NCBI RefSeq assembly: GCF_027887165.1
Contig: NC_077227.1
Span: forward strand, 347,415,707 to 347,479,706
Source: Monodelphis domestica
Taxonomy: Eukaryota; Chordata; Mammalia; Didelphimorphia; Didelphidae
DNA: 64,000 bases
Direction of reading: 5' to 3'
The position numbers and the translations under genes were made by a program. Positions within the stretch are counted from its first letter, which is position 1. Each line of letters begins with the position of its first letter. The notes beneath the pieces were generated by a model. The model made no database searches, had not been told where the DNA came from, and saw only the letters and a program-made list of their open reading frames with translations. Below are positions 23,520-35,040 of the stretch, piece after piece.

Positions 23520-24135
23520 AGTGCAAATCAATATATAGCAATACCTCATTTAAATATCTCCTCCCCAAGTCTACATTCTACTTTCTTCTTTTTTCTTCTT
23601 CTCTCTGTCTTTATTCTAGTCTCAGAGGAATAGGTAGATTTTCCCTTGATTAAGACCAGTCTCTCCACTTGTGCCCTTTATGCTTACCCTTCCTATCCTC
23701 TCCAGGAGCCTGCCTCTTTCATCAGTGTTAAACTCTTCCTGTCTACTGGTTCCTTCCTTGCTGTCTACAAAAATATCCATCCTCAAGAAGAAACAGGACA
23801 AAAACATCTTGATTTGACAGTACTATCCCTTTAAGCAATTGTCTTATATCTCTCTTCCCTTTCACAGCCAATTTCCTAGGAAAAAAGCTATCTGGTAATT
23901 GCCTTCAGTTCTCAAGTGCACTTATTTCTTAACCTTTTGCAATCCAGTTCCCAATCTCATCATTCAAATGAAACTGTTCTCTCCAAATTTCCCAATGATC
24001 TTTTAATGACAGGGACTGATAGTCTTTTCTCAGGTGTCATCTTTATTGACCTCTATCAAGCATTTGTTACTTGTTGACCACCTTTCCCTTCAGGATTCTT
24101 TCCTTTTTTTTTTTTTTTTGGTAGCACTCCTCTTT
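23520..24135 (-). mobile_element. L2 LINE fragment, antisense
   Basis: Pyrimidine-rich sequence with L2-like segments (TACTGGTTCCTTCCTTGCTG, CATTCAAATGAAACTGTTCT) that also occur, in the same order, in the longer L2 copy near 48,700-48,900. Confidence 0.75.
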
Positions 24136-24179
24136 CTTGCTTCTTCCATCTATTTCATTTTTCCTTTCCTTTCCTTTTC

Positions 24180-24368
24180 TTTTTTTTTAAATAGTCCTTA
24201 TGTTCTGTCTTTGGATCAATATTCAGTATTGATTGTAGGGCAGAAGAGCAGTAAGGGCTATGTAGTTGGGGTAAGGTGACTTGCTCAGGGTCACACAGGT
24301 AGGGAAAATTTGAGCCTGGGTACCTTCTCCAGGACTGGCTTTCTAACCACTGCACCACCCAGCCACCC
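24180..24368 (-). mobile_element. SINE type A, antisense, diverged
   Basis: Core GTGACTTGCTCAGGGTCACA and head ending CACCACCCAGCCACCC; the middle has small deletions. Confidence 0.88.
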
Positions 24369-24479
24369 TTTGTATGTGTTATTTCCATGATAGAATGTAA
24401 GCTCCTTGATAATTGTTCAGTTGTGTCTAAATCTTTTATTTTAATTTTTAATTTAATGGAAAATTTTTATTTTTATTGT

Positions 24480-24716
24480 CATGTGAAAATACTGTGTCCA
24501 AATCTTCATGATCCTATGGATCAAACTATCCATGGAATTTTCTTGGCAAAGATATTAGAGTGGTTTGCTATTTCCCACTTCAGTGGATTAATGCAACAGA
24601 GGTTAAGTGACTTGTTCAGGGTCACACAGTTAATAGCTGTCTGAGGCTGGATTTGAAGTCACATCTTTCATGACTCCAGGCCTAGAGCTCTATCTACTGA
24701 GAAACTTAATTGCCTC
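24480..24716 (-). mobile_element. SINE type B, antisense
   Basis: Antisense tail (GTCCAAATCTTCATGATCCT, TTCTTGGCAAAGATATTAGA), core and head are all identifiable. Confidence 0.9.
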
Positions 24717-24766
24717 CTTCCTTAAAAATAGGGACAATTTATTTTTCACTTTGTATCCCCAACAAG

Positions 24767-25114
24767 GGGCAGCTAAGGGGCACAGTGGATGGAGGGCTGC
24801 ACCTTTGGTCAGGAAGCCCCATCTTCCTGAGTTCAAATCTGGTCTCAGATACTTAGTAGCCATGGGACTGTGGGTAAGTCACATAATCCTGTTTGCCTCT
24901 GTTTCCTCATCTATAAAATGACGTGGAGAAGAAAATGGCAAACCACTCCAGCATCATTGCCAAGAAAACCCCATGGACAGCATCAACAACCATGGGGTCT
25001 CTTTGCCTCAATTTCCTCATCTGTAAAATAAGCTAAAGAAGGAAACTCCAGTATCTTTGCCAAGAAAACCCCAAATGGGGTCACAGAGAGTTGGACACAA
25101 GTGAATAACAACAA
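24767..25114 (+). mobile_element. SINE type B with two tandem tails, sense
   Basis: One head and core are followed by two successive type B tails. The first runs from about 24,890 to 24,985 and the second from about 25,003 to 25,110, each with a TTTCCTCATCTGTAAAAT-like start and a GCCAAGAAAACCCC motif. The whole unit sits within a single perfect 12-bp target duplication ATCCCCAACAAG at 24755-24766 and 25115-25126, so it behaves as one insertion. Confidence 0.93.
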
Positions 25115-25126
25115 ATCCCCAACAAG

Positions 25127-25305
25127 TAACACAATTATCAGGCAGTTAACAAATGCTTGGTGACATATTCTGTTTACCCCAGTAGAATGTAAACCCCTTG
25201 AGGGTAGAGATTCCTTTCATTTTTATGTTTATATTGCCAGTGCCTGGCACAAAGTAAAGTCTTGTTGGATTAAAAATTGATATAAGCTTGGTGCTATAAT
25301 TTACC
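25127..25305 (-). mobile_element. L2 3' end, antisense
   Basis: Contains AGTAGAATGTAAACCCCTTG and CCAGTGCCTGGCACAAAGTA, the conserved L2 3' end. Confidence 0.8.
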
Positions 25306-25435
25306 AATTCAGTTTAAGCTTCCTTCTTTCTCATGGAGTTGAATGTCTTGCTAAGTTTTCATCTCCCTCCTGCTTCCTGACAACTCCTTCCATAAATTAT
25401 GGGACTTTGGTGTTTGATGTATTTTATTTATTTCT

Positions 25436-25478
25436 TATTTTTTAAACCCTTACCTTCCATCTTGGAATCAGTACTCTG
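25436..25478 (-). mobile_element. SINE type A tail fragment
   Basis: Only the poly-T and tail (AAACCCTTACCTTCCATCTT) remain; a 5'-truncated copy of about 43 bp. Confidence 0.75.
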
Positions 25479-25489
25479 ATTCCTCCTCC

Positions 25490-26255
25490 CTCCCAATCTC
25501 CTCATTGAGACTTTTCAGTCCCTCAATATCATTCCATCATCCTTGCTCTGGTCTTACTGTGTAATTCCCTGGGTCTTGGCCCTATGGTTCCAGTTCAACC
25601 AATGCGTTCTTCTCTAGCCTTGAATTCCCATCTGCCTTGCTCTAAAACTCTACTTGATCACTATCCCTGGGCTTCTGCCAACACCTACCTTCTCCAGTTG
25701 TCATGCTACTGAGTGAGTGAGAAGGCACACACCTGTGTTAACTGGCTCCACTACAAATTCATGTTGTCTAATCTCAAGTGATCCTTCATTGCTTTACTGA
25801 TCTTTTTCTAATTCTCTGCTTGATTTTCTATCATGGTCCCTGAAATAGCTGTTCCAAACCTAGGCAACTAGGTGGCATAGTGGATAGAGTGCTAGGCTGG
25901 GAGTCAGGAAGGACTGAATTCAAATTTGGCTGTAGATACTTATTAGCTATGTAACCTTGGGCAAATCACTTCATGTCTGCCTGCCTTAGGGTTATTGAGT
26001 GGTATGCCTCATCTGAAGTCCTACTCCTACAAAAAATCTTTCCTGGTCCTCCTTACCCCTACCTCCTCATCCCTTTGGGATGACCCCCAGTTTGTCCTCT
26101 ATCTTGCTTATCTGTACATAGTTGTTTGTGTGTCTCTCAATAGACTATCATCTCTTTAAGACAGAAACCATCTTTTGCCTTCCTTTGTATCTCTATTGTT
26201 TAAACCAGTGGTACACAATAGGCACTTAATAAATGCTAGTTGATTGAATAGAGCA
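25490..26255 (-). mobile_element. L2 LINE fragment with nested SINE piece
   Basis: The 3' half (TCATCTCTTTAAGACAGAAA, AGGCACTTAATAAATGCTAG) is a typical L2 3' end in antisense. A SINE head inserted at about 25,862-26,000 splits it. Confidence 0.75.
25862..26000 (+). mobile_element. SINE head fragment, sense, within L2
   Basis: Contains GGCAACTAGGTGGCATAGTG and TAACCTTGGGCAAATCACTT; the tail is missing after TGCCTTAG. Confidence 0.85.
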
Positions 26256-26257
26256 AT

Positions 26258-26520
26258 GCAGAGGATTTGGAGTTGGAAGACCCAGATTAAAACCCTGGTT
26301 CTGCCACCTACTACTCCTGTAACTTTGGGCAAGTGACCTAATCTCAGGATTATAGCTGGAAATTACCTTAGGGGCCAGGCAGTACAAGTCCCTCAGTTTA
26401 TTGATGAGGTAACTGAAGGACAAAGAGGATAAATTACCTGGTTGTAACTGAGATAGTGACAGCCAGGGTTGGAATCCAGGTCTTCTGACTAAAGGCAGTG
26501 CTCTTGTAATCAATCAATTA
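26258..26520. mobile_element. Two abutting MIR-like SINE pieces
   Basis: A sense MIR start (GGATTTGGAGTTGGAAGACC, GGGCAAGTGACCTAATCTCA) is followed by an antisense MIR-like body (CCCTCAGTTTATTGATGAGG). Confidence 0.65.
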
Positions 26521-26764
26521 TTCACTAAGCCTTCATTCAGCACTTGCTTTGGGACAGCTACTCTGCTAAAAGATGAGGCTATAGACCATAGGAAAAGCCA
26601 TTGTACGGGGCTGGTACCACTCTGGACCTCTCCGGTCTCATCTGTAAAATACAGCTGGACTAGAACCACGAAGCAGAGTGGGTTTCTGATCTAGGTGACC
26701 CAGCCAGGCAGAGATCAACAGAGAACAACATGCTTGCTGAGAGCAGTTGTACCAGACCTTCTCT

Positions 26765-27010
26765 TACATGGCAGCTAGGTGGCTCTGGGAATAGAGCACA
26801 CCTGGCTCAGTGTCAGGAAGATTCACATCTGACTTCAGATATTTAGTGGCTATGTGGCCTCGGAAAGTCATTTATCTTCTGTTTGCCTTAGTTTCCACAA
26901 CTGAAAAATGGGGATAATGATGGTACCTAGTTTATAGATAACTGTGACGATTAAATGAAATATTTATAAAGTGGTTAGTCTAGCACTTGGCACGTAGTAG
27001 GCACTTCCTT
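26765..27010 (+). mobile_element. SINE with tRNA-like head and MIR-type tail
   Basis: The head CATGGCAGCTAGGTGGCTCT is joined to a MIR-like 3' part (GAAAAATGGGGATAATGATG, then CACTTGGCACGTAGTAGGCA). It is a CORE-SINE arrangement older than types A and B. Confidence 0.75.
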
Positions 27011-27029
27011 CACTTCGTTTCTTTTCACC

Positions 27030-27660
27030 TTCTGCCTTAACTTCCTCCCTCCATTTCTTTCTCCCTTTCTCCTTTCCTTCCATTCTTCCCTCTTTCTTTC
27101 CTTTCTCCCAAAGCCTAAGGCTCACTTTACCCTGAAATGTTTGCATCTGGTCTGATACCTTATATATCCTACCAACTTCTGTTAGCCCATACAAATACTT
27201 ATCTTGCCTGGAAAATGATGGCAAAGCACAGACCTTCTGGCTTTGTAGCCTTAGACTGGATTCTGTTCCCATCTGGTATTGGTGAAGGAACATCAGAATG
27301 GAACCAGGAAATCCGGATTCTAATCTCAGTTCTGCTACAAACTCACAGTGTGACCAGCTGAATTGCCGGCCTCATGTTTTATAGGCTTCCTAGTTGCAAA
27401 ATGATTTCTGTCCTGTCTGGGTCACTGGGTTGCAGGGAGGAGGAAGACGAAAGACGAACAACATAAAAACAATCTCTCAATCGATGGTGGTATCATTGAT
27501 TTTAATTACCATTATTCCATATAAGCATCCTGACATGACTGTGAGTCATATTAACATGTTCATGAGAAATTACACCATTATGATCTTCTTGCAAGCATGT
27601 AACTTTATAACCACCAGGCCAGTGCAATTTTAACTTGCGTGTCTATTCTCAATCCAGATG
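27030..27660. other. Mostly unique sequence with a CT-rich tract
   Basis: A pyrimidine-rich tract lies at 27,040-27,110. A MIR-like piece (TCTAATCTCAGTTCTGCTAC) is near 27,300-27,360. Nothing else was recognised. Confidence 0.45.
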
Positions 27661-27669
27661 GGAAGCATC

Positions 27670-27879
27670 ATTAAAAAAATTTTTTTTAAACCCTTACCTT
27701 CCATCTTGGAATCAATACTGCATATTGGTTTCAAGGCAGAAGAGTGGTAAGGGCTAAACAATGGTTTTTAATTGGTTTTCCCAGGGTCATACAGTTAAGA
27801 AGTAGCTGAGGCCAAATTTGAACCCAGGACTTCTGGTCTATAGCCTTGGCTCTTAATTCACTGAGCAACCTAGCTGCCA
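27670..27879 (-). mobile_element. SINE type A, antisense
   Basis: Tail AAACCCTTACCTTCCATCTT, core and head (TCACTGAGCAACCTAGCTGC) present with moderate divergence. Confidence 0.92.
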
Positions 27880-28149
27880 CTAGAAGCAACCTTTTAAAAA
27901 GATACAATCTACCCAGGCTTTTTTTGAGGAACATATAAAATAGCTACCCTTCTTTTGGGGAATTTTTTTGTGTAGGGAAGAACAAATATCTGGGCCTCTG
28001 ATTTCATCAGTATAGGAAACTCTGGGTGTGGAGACTGATTTCATTAATGCAGACTTGTGACTTATTTGTAATGAGGTCATAGAGAAGTGCTTGGGGGCAT
28101 CCAGAAGTTAAGTGACTTGCCCAAGGTAACATAGCCCAGTAGGTGTCAG

Positions 28150-30375
28150 AACCCAAGTTTTCCTATTTCCAAGATATGACCCTTTATGAACTGTGTCTAA
28201 ATGAAGGATTATGAATTCAGATGTGATTCTAAGTGAGAGTTGAGTCCATTAGTGAGATGTTTAGGCTCTTTTTCCATCTCATCCCATTAATCAAGCAGAA
28301 TCAATCAGTGCTAGAGAACCAGGAAATCTATGACCCAGCTTCATTTAGACCTCCTCCTTTCTTCCCTTGAACACAGTGGGACAGTGCCTGGGGATAGAGT
28401 CTGAAGTTAAATTAACCATCACCATCCTGATCAAAGCAATTAGTTATTTGGAACCCCTTCTGCTCCTGAAGTCACACGTATTCTCTCAGCACCAAATTGC
28501 TTTATGCTTTTAAAAAGAACTCGGCTTTGAACAGGTCTGGAAGTGGAGGTGGAGGTGGTGAGGATGATGGACAGGGGATGGGTTTTTCCAGCAGGCATTG
28601 ATCTTCAAGGAAAGAATAACCTCTTTGTGGTTCAACTGACTCTTCCAGCAGGGAGCATTGCAAACCTTAGCTAATTAACCTTTCCAGCTCTTCAAAGAGG
28701 ACAATAAGGGCTGTTTTCCCCATCTTGTCAGGGAAGGAAGGAGGCCCCATGAAATTGAGTCTGGTGTCAAACAGCAAATCAGTAGCTGGGTTTAAAAAAC
28801 CCAGAGGACCCTGGTGTTCCAAACCCCAGGCTTCTCCTCCTGTTCGTTCCCACAGTGGCACAAAGGAGCAATTCTGTGCTTTCCTTAGATGCAATATAAG
28901 GTTGTGTGCAGCCAGCAAATGGTAAGAATTGATGAACCTTCCTCTACCAAGCAAAATGCGTTGCATCTCGCATGCAACAGTAATTTTCAGCTGTTCTGTT
29001 TGGTAGATTCAAGGCGGCTCCAAGCCATACGTGGAGCTGGAATTCCCTGGTCTAGATGAAATATGACTTTTGATTATGCAGTAGTCAGACAGCCTTAAGT
29101 AAGACAACCAAACTGGGGAAAGGCAGTTTCTTTATTAGAATGAGTTGGAGAGCACAGAATAAAATTGGCCTCCCCACCCCCATCACTGCTCTTCCAACCC
29201 CAGCTGAAAATTGTTGTTGTACCAACTGTCAGCCAATGGGGGTCTCTCCTCCTGCAACAGGGGCACCAGAACAAATGAAAATGCCAATCTCCTCCCCACC
29301 TCCATCTTACTATATTAAGCACAGGCTTGACTCTTAAAGGGAGATTACTGTGGGAAGCCAAAGCTCCTTCCCAGAAGGAAATGTGATGGAAGGTTTGAGC
29401 CTCTCTCTTTCCGCAAGGGAAGATTGTAGGCTGAGAATAATGGCCCTTGTCACTTCCCATAGTCTTGTTATGGGAGATATTTAGTGCCGATGCTGGGATG
29501 TGGGGCTAATATCTTGGATGTGATAATGTTGCTTCCTGCATCAGTGCACACAGTATTGATTGTAAGCTGTCAACCTTTTTGCATGCTTCGTGGTGTCCCA
29601 GCAGACTCGCCACTTCGGAGATAGTAATGCGTCAGGGCTGGGACACATGCTCTGTGTTAACTAAGTTGGGCTTCTCATTCTTCAAATCTCTGGGCTTGCA
29701 CTGACTCTCTGATCTTTCAAGCCTGTGACTACTCAGAGGGCTCCTCGGACCCTGCTCATTGGCAGGCTGGGTCGGTGCTCCTCCTTACCCCAGAACCCAC
29801 CTGCCCTCCGCTGATCTTACAGGGTCCTCCAGGTCCTCCATCCTTTTAGGGGATCACACTTTTAATCTCCTTCTCAGAGACTAGAAAGGAGGGAATCCAA
29901 GGAAAGCTCATTCAGCTGACTCTTCAAGGCTTAAACTTCAGAGTTCTGAGTTTTGGTGCAATTCCCACTCTTACCCAGTTGGATAAACATTGCCTAAGAG
30001 TGTGGAGTGTAGAGTGTTGAAATGTCAGCAGCCATTTATAACAAGGATTGAGGCCCTCACTATGACCCAAGCTCTTCCTCTTGGTTTTCTGCATTGGGTC
30101 ATGAGAAATATGACGCCTCAACACAGTTCCTGCCTCCTTCTTTCCAAACAAAAAGCAGGGAACAATCTGTTATAAATGACCAACAGGACTCAGAATGAGA
30201 TGGATGGATCAGATTGGGAAACCTATAAAAATACACATCAGGACAGTCATATGTGAATGGATATCAAGTGACCAAATTATTTCAAGGAGGCAGTGATCAC
30301 TGAGAGAGGAGGGGCGGTAAGTTGTAAGTTAATAGGGAAATGTTAAAACAATTTTGGAAAGCACTAGAGACAATT
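28150..30375. other. Long repeat-poor block, no gene recognised
   Basis: About 2.2 kb with almost no repeat signature by eye, the largest such block in the 3' flank. Open frames of 60-120 codons on both strands show no recognisable domains. It may hold regulatory sequence, but no site can be named from sequence alone. Confidence 0.45.
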
Positions 30376-30384
30376 GTTTTTTGT

Positions 30385-30560
30385 TTTATAGTCACAGACT
30401 TTAAGGGACTTTAGAATGTTTTTGGTTCAACCCCTTTATTTTTCAGCTTAATAAACTGAAGCCCAGAGAGGGAATGAAGGTTGCCCAAGGTCACACATAA
30501 GTTGGTGGCAAAACCAGAATTTAAGTCCAAGCCCCTCCACTCCTGAGTTCTTTGATGCTT
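30385..30560 (-). mobile_element. MIR-like SINE
   Basis: Antisense copy with AAACTGAAGCCCAGAGAGGG and TTGCCCAAGGTCACACATAA. Confidence 0.8.
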
Positions 30561-31919
30561 TCTACTCTACTAGACCTTCTTGGCACACGCCATGTTTACT
30601 GGCTACCTTGTCTTCTCTCCATACATTTGGTTTTTCATGCTAAGCATCCTGTTGAGCTGAATGAGGGTGACAAGGAGAAAGTCCACACAACAGACCAAGA
30701 GGACAACCGAGAGAACTTTACTTGGGGTATTACAGAACAGGCTTTTGATACAAGGGAAAACAAAAAGACACTGGGAAAATAGGATGGACTTCTTCTATTT
30801 CCCCTTCTTCCCCCTGGCAACACTCCCTCCAATGTTAACCCTGAAAATTGTGATGTTCTGGCTCTATGTAAAGCCATTAACTAAGGAAAACCTGCCTTTT
30901 CAAGATGGCGGACCCCGAGCTGTGTCCTGAGGCACCTTTCTTCTCCAGGTGGCAGGTTAGATGGACTCTGAAAGGCAGAGTGGCCAGCACCTGAGCAAAA
31001 ACTGCAGCTACTAAGATGTGAAATCCAGGTCCTGGTTTGCTTGTGGAAACTCTTCCAGGAGCCAGAAGTCCTTTGAATTCATTAAGTCTTACTCCCTGAG
31101 GTTTACTTTAGGGGGGGATATCAGTGGTATTTCTCAGGAAGTGCCACAAGTCAGAAACTCCAATTGAGGAGGAGGCATTGAAGTATTAAACTGAGCCTCA
31201 GTAGGTTTTAGTGGATTTCACAGACGATGTGTTCTTTTTTATGCACAATGTCCAAACTAGAAGTGGCCCAACCTCATGGGTTTTCACCTTGGAAATGAAA
31301 AGGGTGAGCTTTGAGGGTGTTGCAAATTCTAAATCAGTTTCAGGAAATGGCAATAAAATTGATTAATATTGTTCCAGCCTCATTGGGGCATAGGGCTTTG
31401 TTACCTTGTTGGCTATAATAGATGGGAGTCGGGGAAGGAATGAGAATTCCTGGGTATCAGTTTCCAACGTGACGGGTTTGGGTAAGAGATGCTCCCTCAT
31501 TTGGAATGTCAAAACATAAGTAACAATTTCTTCTGTCTTTAGGCTTTCATTAATGTCTTTAGGCTTTCATTAATTGACAAAAGCAAAATGAAAGAAAAAC
31601 AGAATGGAATCCAGGTCCATCTAGGGTGTGATGGCAGATTTTAGAAGCTCTGTTTAAGTGCTTTCTCCATTTACCAAAGCACAAAAGCACATCTAGAGCC
31701 AAATCTTGACCTGGGATTGTAACAGAGAAATGTAGCAAGCTGGGGTATGGATACAACTTTTAATCAGACTCTAATTTTGGCCTGGATTTCTGTTTTCACA
31801 ACCTCAGAAGAGGAAAAGATATTTGAAACAGAAACAACAGAAAGAATTTTTAAAAATGAAAGGAAAAAAAGTAATTTTAGTTTTCCATGAAGCAAACAGA
31901 TTTTTATCCAAAAGTAGAG
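30560..31919. other. PPP2R2B downstream flank, mostly unique
   Basis: No gene or clear repeat. It holds a 20-bp perfect tandem duplication at 31,535-31,574. It could include longer 3' UTR isoforms of PPP2R2B, but no strong signal shows this. Confidence 0.4.
31535..31574. repeat. 20-bp perfect tandem duplication
   Basis: GTCTTTAGGCTTTCATTAAT occurs twice without a gap. Confidence 0.97.
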
Positions 31920-32351
31920 TAAACAGTGTTTATTTTTCAATCAAATGGAATTGCTTAATTAAAAAAAAAAACCTTATCTTCCCCCTCCCCCCTTAAATAC
32001 TACAGACAATCTTATTTCACCTCAGCAGACACCTAGAAACAAAACACTGGACTCACCAGAGAGAATTGGGTAATAAAAGCATCAGAAATTCAAGTCAACT
32101 ATGGAAGGGTCCTGGTTACCTGGCAGCTCTCGATTCTAAACAAAAGTATTTTGAACCTATTTGTTGGATTTGCCAACATAGTTTCTTAAAATTGGGGGAA
32201 CTGGGGGCCTTTGGACTGCTTTTCTTCTATTCCAATTGTTTCCTGCATAGGAAAATTAAAGTCAATGAATAAAATAAAAACCCAAAGAAACATTTAAAAA
32301 CTTGTTTGACTAGTATTCAGTATGTGAGCTTATTAAGTATAACTTGTCCTC
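31920..32351 (-). other. PPP2R2B: Likely 3' UTR start of PPP2R2B
   Basis: The sequence just after the stop is AT-rich and apart from a short SINE-tail-like patch near 31965-31995 has no repeat signature, as expected for a 3' UTR. On the minus strand the first canonical AATAAA lies at 31934-31929, giving a possible short 3' UTR of about 420 nt. Longer isoforms running further to lower coordinates are possible. The end is a guess from the hexamer alone. Confidence 0.4.
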
Positions 32352-32631
32352 CTAGTTAACCTTGTCCTGGAATATATATAGGTTATTTGTAGCCGCCACT
32401 GCTATAATATTTTCTGAAGGATGCCAAGCTGTATGTAAGATCTTTTTGCTAAAGTCCAGACTGTCCACGCTGATCTCATCTTTTCTCCGTTTGCCACCAA
32501 CACACACTTTGCGGGGTTTCAAGATGGCCCTGGGCTTGCTATTTTCCCTGGAAGCCTCCAGGGTGACATCACGCTTGGTATTTCGGTCAAACATTCTGAA
32601 AAAGTTGTTGTAGGACCCAGTCATGATGACA
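32352..32631 (-). CDS. PPP2R2B: PPP2R2B terminal coding exon with stop codon
   Basis: This is the last coding exon of the PP2A B55-beta subunit. It begins after CTCTGCAG, and its first base completes a serine codon started in the previous exon. It then encodes 92 residues and a TAG stop at 32354-32352. Recognisable segments are [17 protein letters not shown] (blade 6), the basic linker [20 protein letters not shown], then [20 protein letters not shown] and a final blade ending [11 protein letters not shown]. Paralog diagnosis: PPP2R2C carries extra residues after KVN and PPP2R2A differs at several linker positions, while this sequence matches PPP2R2B as recalled. The exon is intact. The whole gene is far larger than the window; only its 3' end lies here. 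Confidence 0.97.
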
Positions 32632-32884
32632 CTGCAGAGTGGGAGAGGAGATAAGGATTAGTCGTGCTTGAGTTGGAGTCATCACAACACCCTGGGCTTT
32701 TGTTGGCTAAACAAAGTACAAACTTATGCAAGATTTATTCTGGCCCCTGATGGACTTCCCACTTTGGTAGTTTTATGGAAAGGAAGGCAGAATGGCTTTG
32801 TTGAAGGATGTGCATAACTGCTTGGCTGGTTGGGACAGTAGTTTTATCTTATTGCATGAAACACCTGGTTATCAGTTCCAGAAG

Positions 32885-33064
32885 TGACTGATTAAAAAAA
32901 ATTAAAATCCTTACCTTCTTTTTTAGAATAAAAACAAAATATTGGTTCCAAGACAGAAGAGAGTAGTAAAGACTAGGCAATGGGGGTTAAATGACTTGCC
33001 CAGGGATCCAGGGCCTTCTGTCTCTGGTCCTGGCTCTCAATCCACAGAGCCACCCAGCTGCCTT
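32885..33064 (-). mobile_element. SINE type A, antisense, with internal deletion
   Basis: Core TGACTTGCCCAGG joins directly to GATCCAGGGCC, so the stretch normally between them has been lost. The head ends CCACCCAGCTGCC. Confidence 0.9.
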
Positions 33065-33554
33065 GATTCTTTGTTAATAATAAATGATCCCAAGTTTCAA
33101 AAAAATTTTGTTTTTCTTTTTAAAAATTTGAATTATGAGTTTATATGCTGCCCAACTTATTTATTTCTATTTAATCTTCTGAAATATCTGGATTTTCTAC
33201 TATATAAACAACTAATTTTTAGAGCAAAGTTCATCATCAATATTAAAACAGTAGAAAAGGTAATAGGGAGAAAGAGGCTCCTTCCAGAGAGCTGGAGCTT
33301 GTCTTATCTAACAAGTTAGAAGCATGGGCAATGGGGAAAGGCCTTGCCACCATTTGCTATCAAACGTAGTGAGGAAATATGTTTTATGAGAAAAAATGGT
33401 AGGAAAGATTTGGGCATTGGCTTGTCAAGAAAATTTCTCCCCTTCATTCTATGAAAAAAAGAATCTTTCCTTTTTTCCTTATTATTTTTATTATTAATCC
33501 AACAGAAAGCAGTACAATGTAGTATCCAGAGAATGAGGCCTGGATCCATGCCGC

Positions 33555-33670
33555 AGCCCTTCCAATGGCTCATTGAAGGCAGGAACTCCAGCAGCTAGTT
33601 TGTCTTTGTATCCCCATATCTAGCACAGGACTTTGAAATGGAGCACATGCTCTGTGCTTGTTGATTTGTA
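33555..33670 (-). mobile_element. L2 3' end fragment, antisense
   Basis: Contains TTGAAGGCAGGAACTCCAGC and TTTGTATCCCCATATCTAGC, the L2 3' pattern. Confidence 0.7.
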
Positions 33671-34019
33671 TTGTGTCTTGCTCTTGGCTAGCCATTAAGA
33701 TGGTAAAATCAATGACAGTTTCGATCCGGTGTTTTCAATTGTATAGACATGGTATTTCTTTGGTTTTGTTTTTATGTTAACCTTTTAATAGAAATCTGCA
33801 TTTCTCTATTTTTTCCCCCCATAAAGTCATAAACAAAACAACTAATGTGGTTCCTGCTTTCAAGATGCCTATGGTCTACTGACTGCCGGAAAAAGGACCT
33901 GAGAGATCCTTTAACTGAATCTCTTCATTTTACCTATGAAGAAACTGAAGCAAGAGATGGGTGATTTCTCTAGTTTTATGTTGTAACTGGATTAGAATTC
34001 ATCGTGATTCCTTCCTTCC

Positions 34020-34228
34020 TTTTCTTTAAAAAAAACAAAACAAAACACCTCTTTCTTTATGTTTTGGTATCAGTTCTAAGACAAAATAGCAGCAAGGGCT
34101 AGGCAGTGGGGGTTAAGTGACTTGCCCAGGGTCACCCAGCTGGGAAGTGTCTGAAGCCAGATTTGAACCTAGGACCTCCCATCTCTAGGCCTGGCTCTCA
34201 GTCCACTGAAGCCACCCTATTCCCCCCC
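34020..34228 (-). mobile_element. SINE type A, antisense
   Basis: Core GTGACTTGCCCAGGGTCACC and head CTCTAGGCCTGGCTCTCAGT; near full length. Confidence 0.93.
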
Positions 34229-34639
34229 ACCCCTGACTGTTTTTCTAAGTCACTTAAGGGACACTCTATTCCAAGAGGATAGTGTTTCCATGGCAGAGAG
34301 AACCTATTAGATATCAGAAAGATAATCAGGTTAAAGGAACATTTAATTATCAATGCTAGTAACAATAATGATATTTCATAAAACACTTGCAAAAATTGTT
34401 CTGTCAGGCACTTTAGAAATAAGAGTTAATTAACCTCTGCTCAATGGTGATGGCACAAAGAGAGTAGGTAATCCGGGTAACAACTGGTATTGTTTCCTTA
34501 GGAAATTTGGAAAAAAATATGTATGGGGGGGGGTGCAGGTAAGACTGGGCCTATGATTTTATTGCCGTAGAGAACTCTGGGTGAGGAAATTCCCTTTATT
34601 TGGCAGATTAACAACTATTTCTCAATTTAAAATTTTAAG

Positions 34640-34775
34640 AGAGTTTGCTAGGCCCCTTGAGAAGTTAAGTGATTTGCTTCTGATCACACCACCAGGATTC
34701 ATTAGAGAGAGGACATGAACACACACTTTTTCCTGACTGAGGCTATCACTCTATCCACTGCTCTGCTGCTTATCC
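34640..34775 (-). mobile_element. Degraded tRNA-derived SINE or MIR, antisense
   Basis: GAGAAGTTAAGTGATTTGCT and a head-like end CTATCCACTGCTCTGCTGC remain. Confidence 0.6.
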
Positions 34776-34879
34776 TTTGGTAATTTTTAGGTTAAAAATG
34801 AATCAATGAGGAGTAATTAAAAAAATAGAAATGTACACAGTGATTTAAGATTTGCAAAAGTCTGAATACATGCTATTTC

Positions 34880-35040
34880 ATTGGATCTTTACAATTTCCT
34901 ACTTGCTATTATCTGCATTTTACATACATTTTACAATTTGGAATGCTACAGAATTGCCCAGGGTCACACAGTAAGGGAAAGAAATGGGATTTGAACCCAG
35001 GGCTTCTTGATTGCATGTTTAGTGCCGTCAGTACCAGAGA
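34880..35040 (-). mobile_element. MIR-like SINE
   Basis: Antisense core GCCCAGGGTCACACAGTAAG followed by GATTTGAACCCAGGGCTTCT. Confidence 0.75.

Noticed and set aside
29095-29460. 121-codon minus-strand frame rich in Trp and Cys
   Set aside because: Atypical composition and overlap with an opposite open frame suggest chance in GC-richer DNA.
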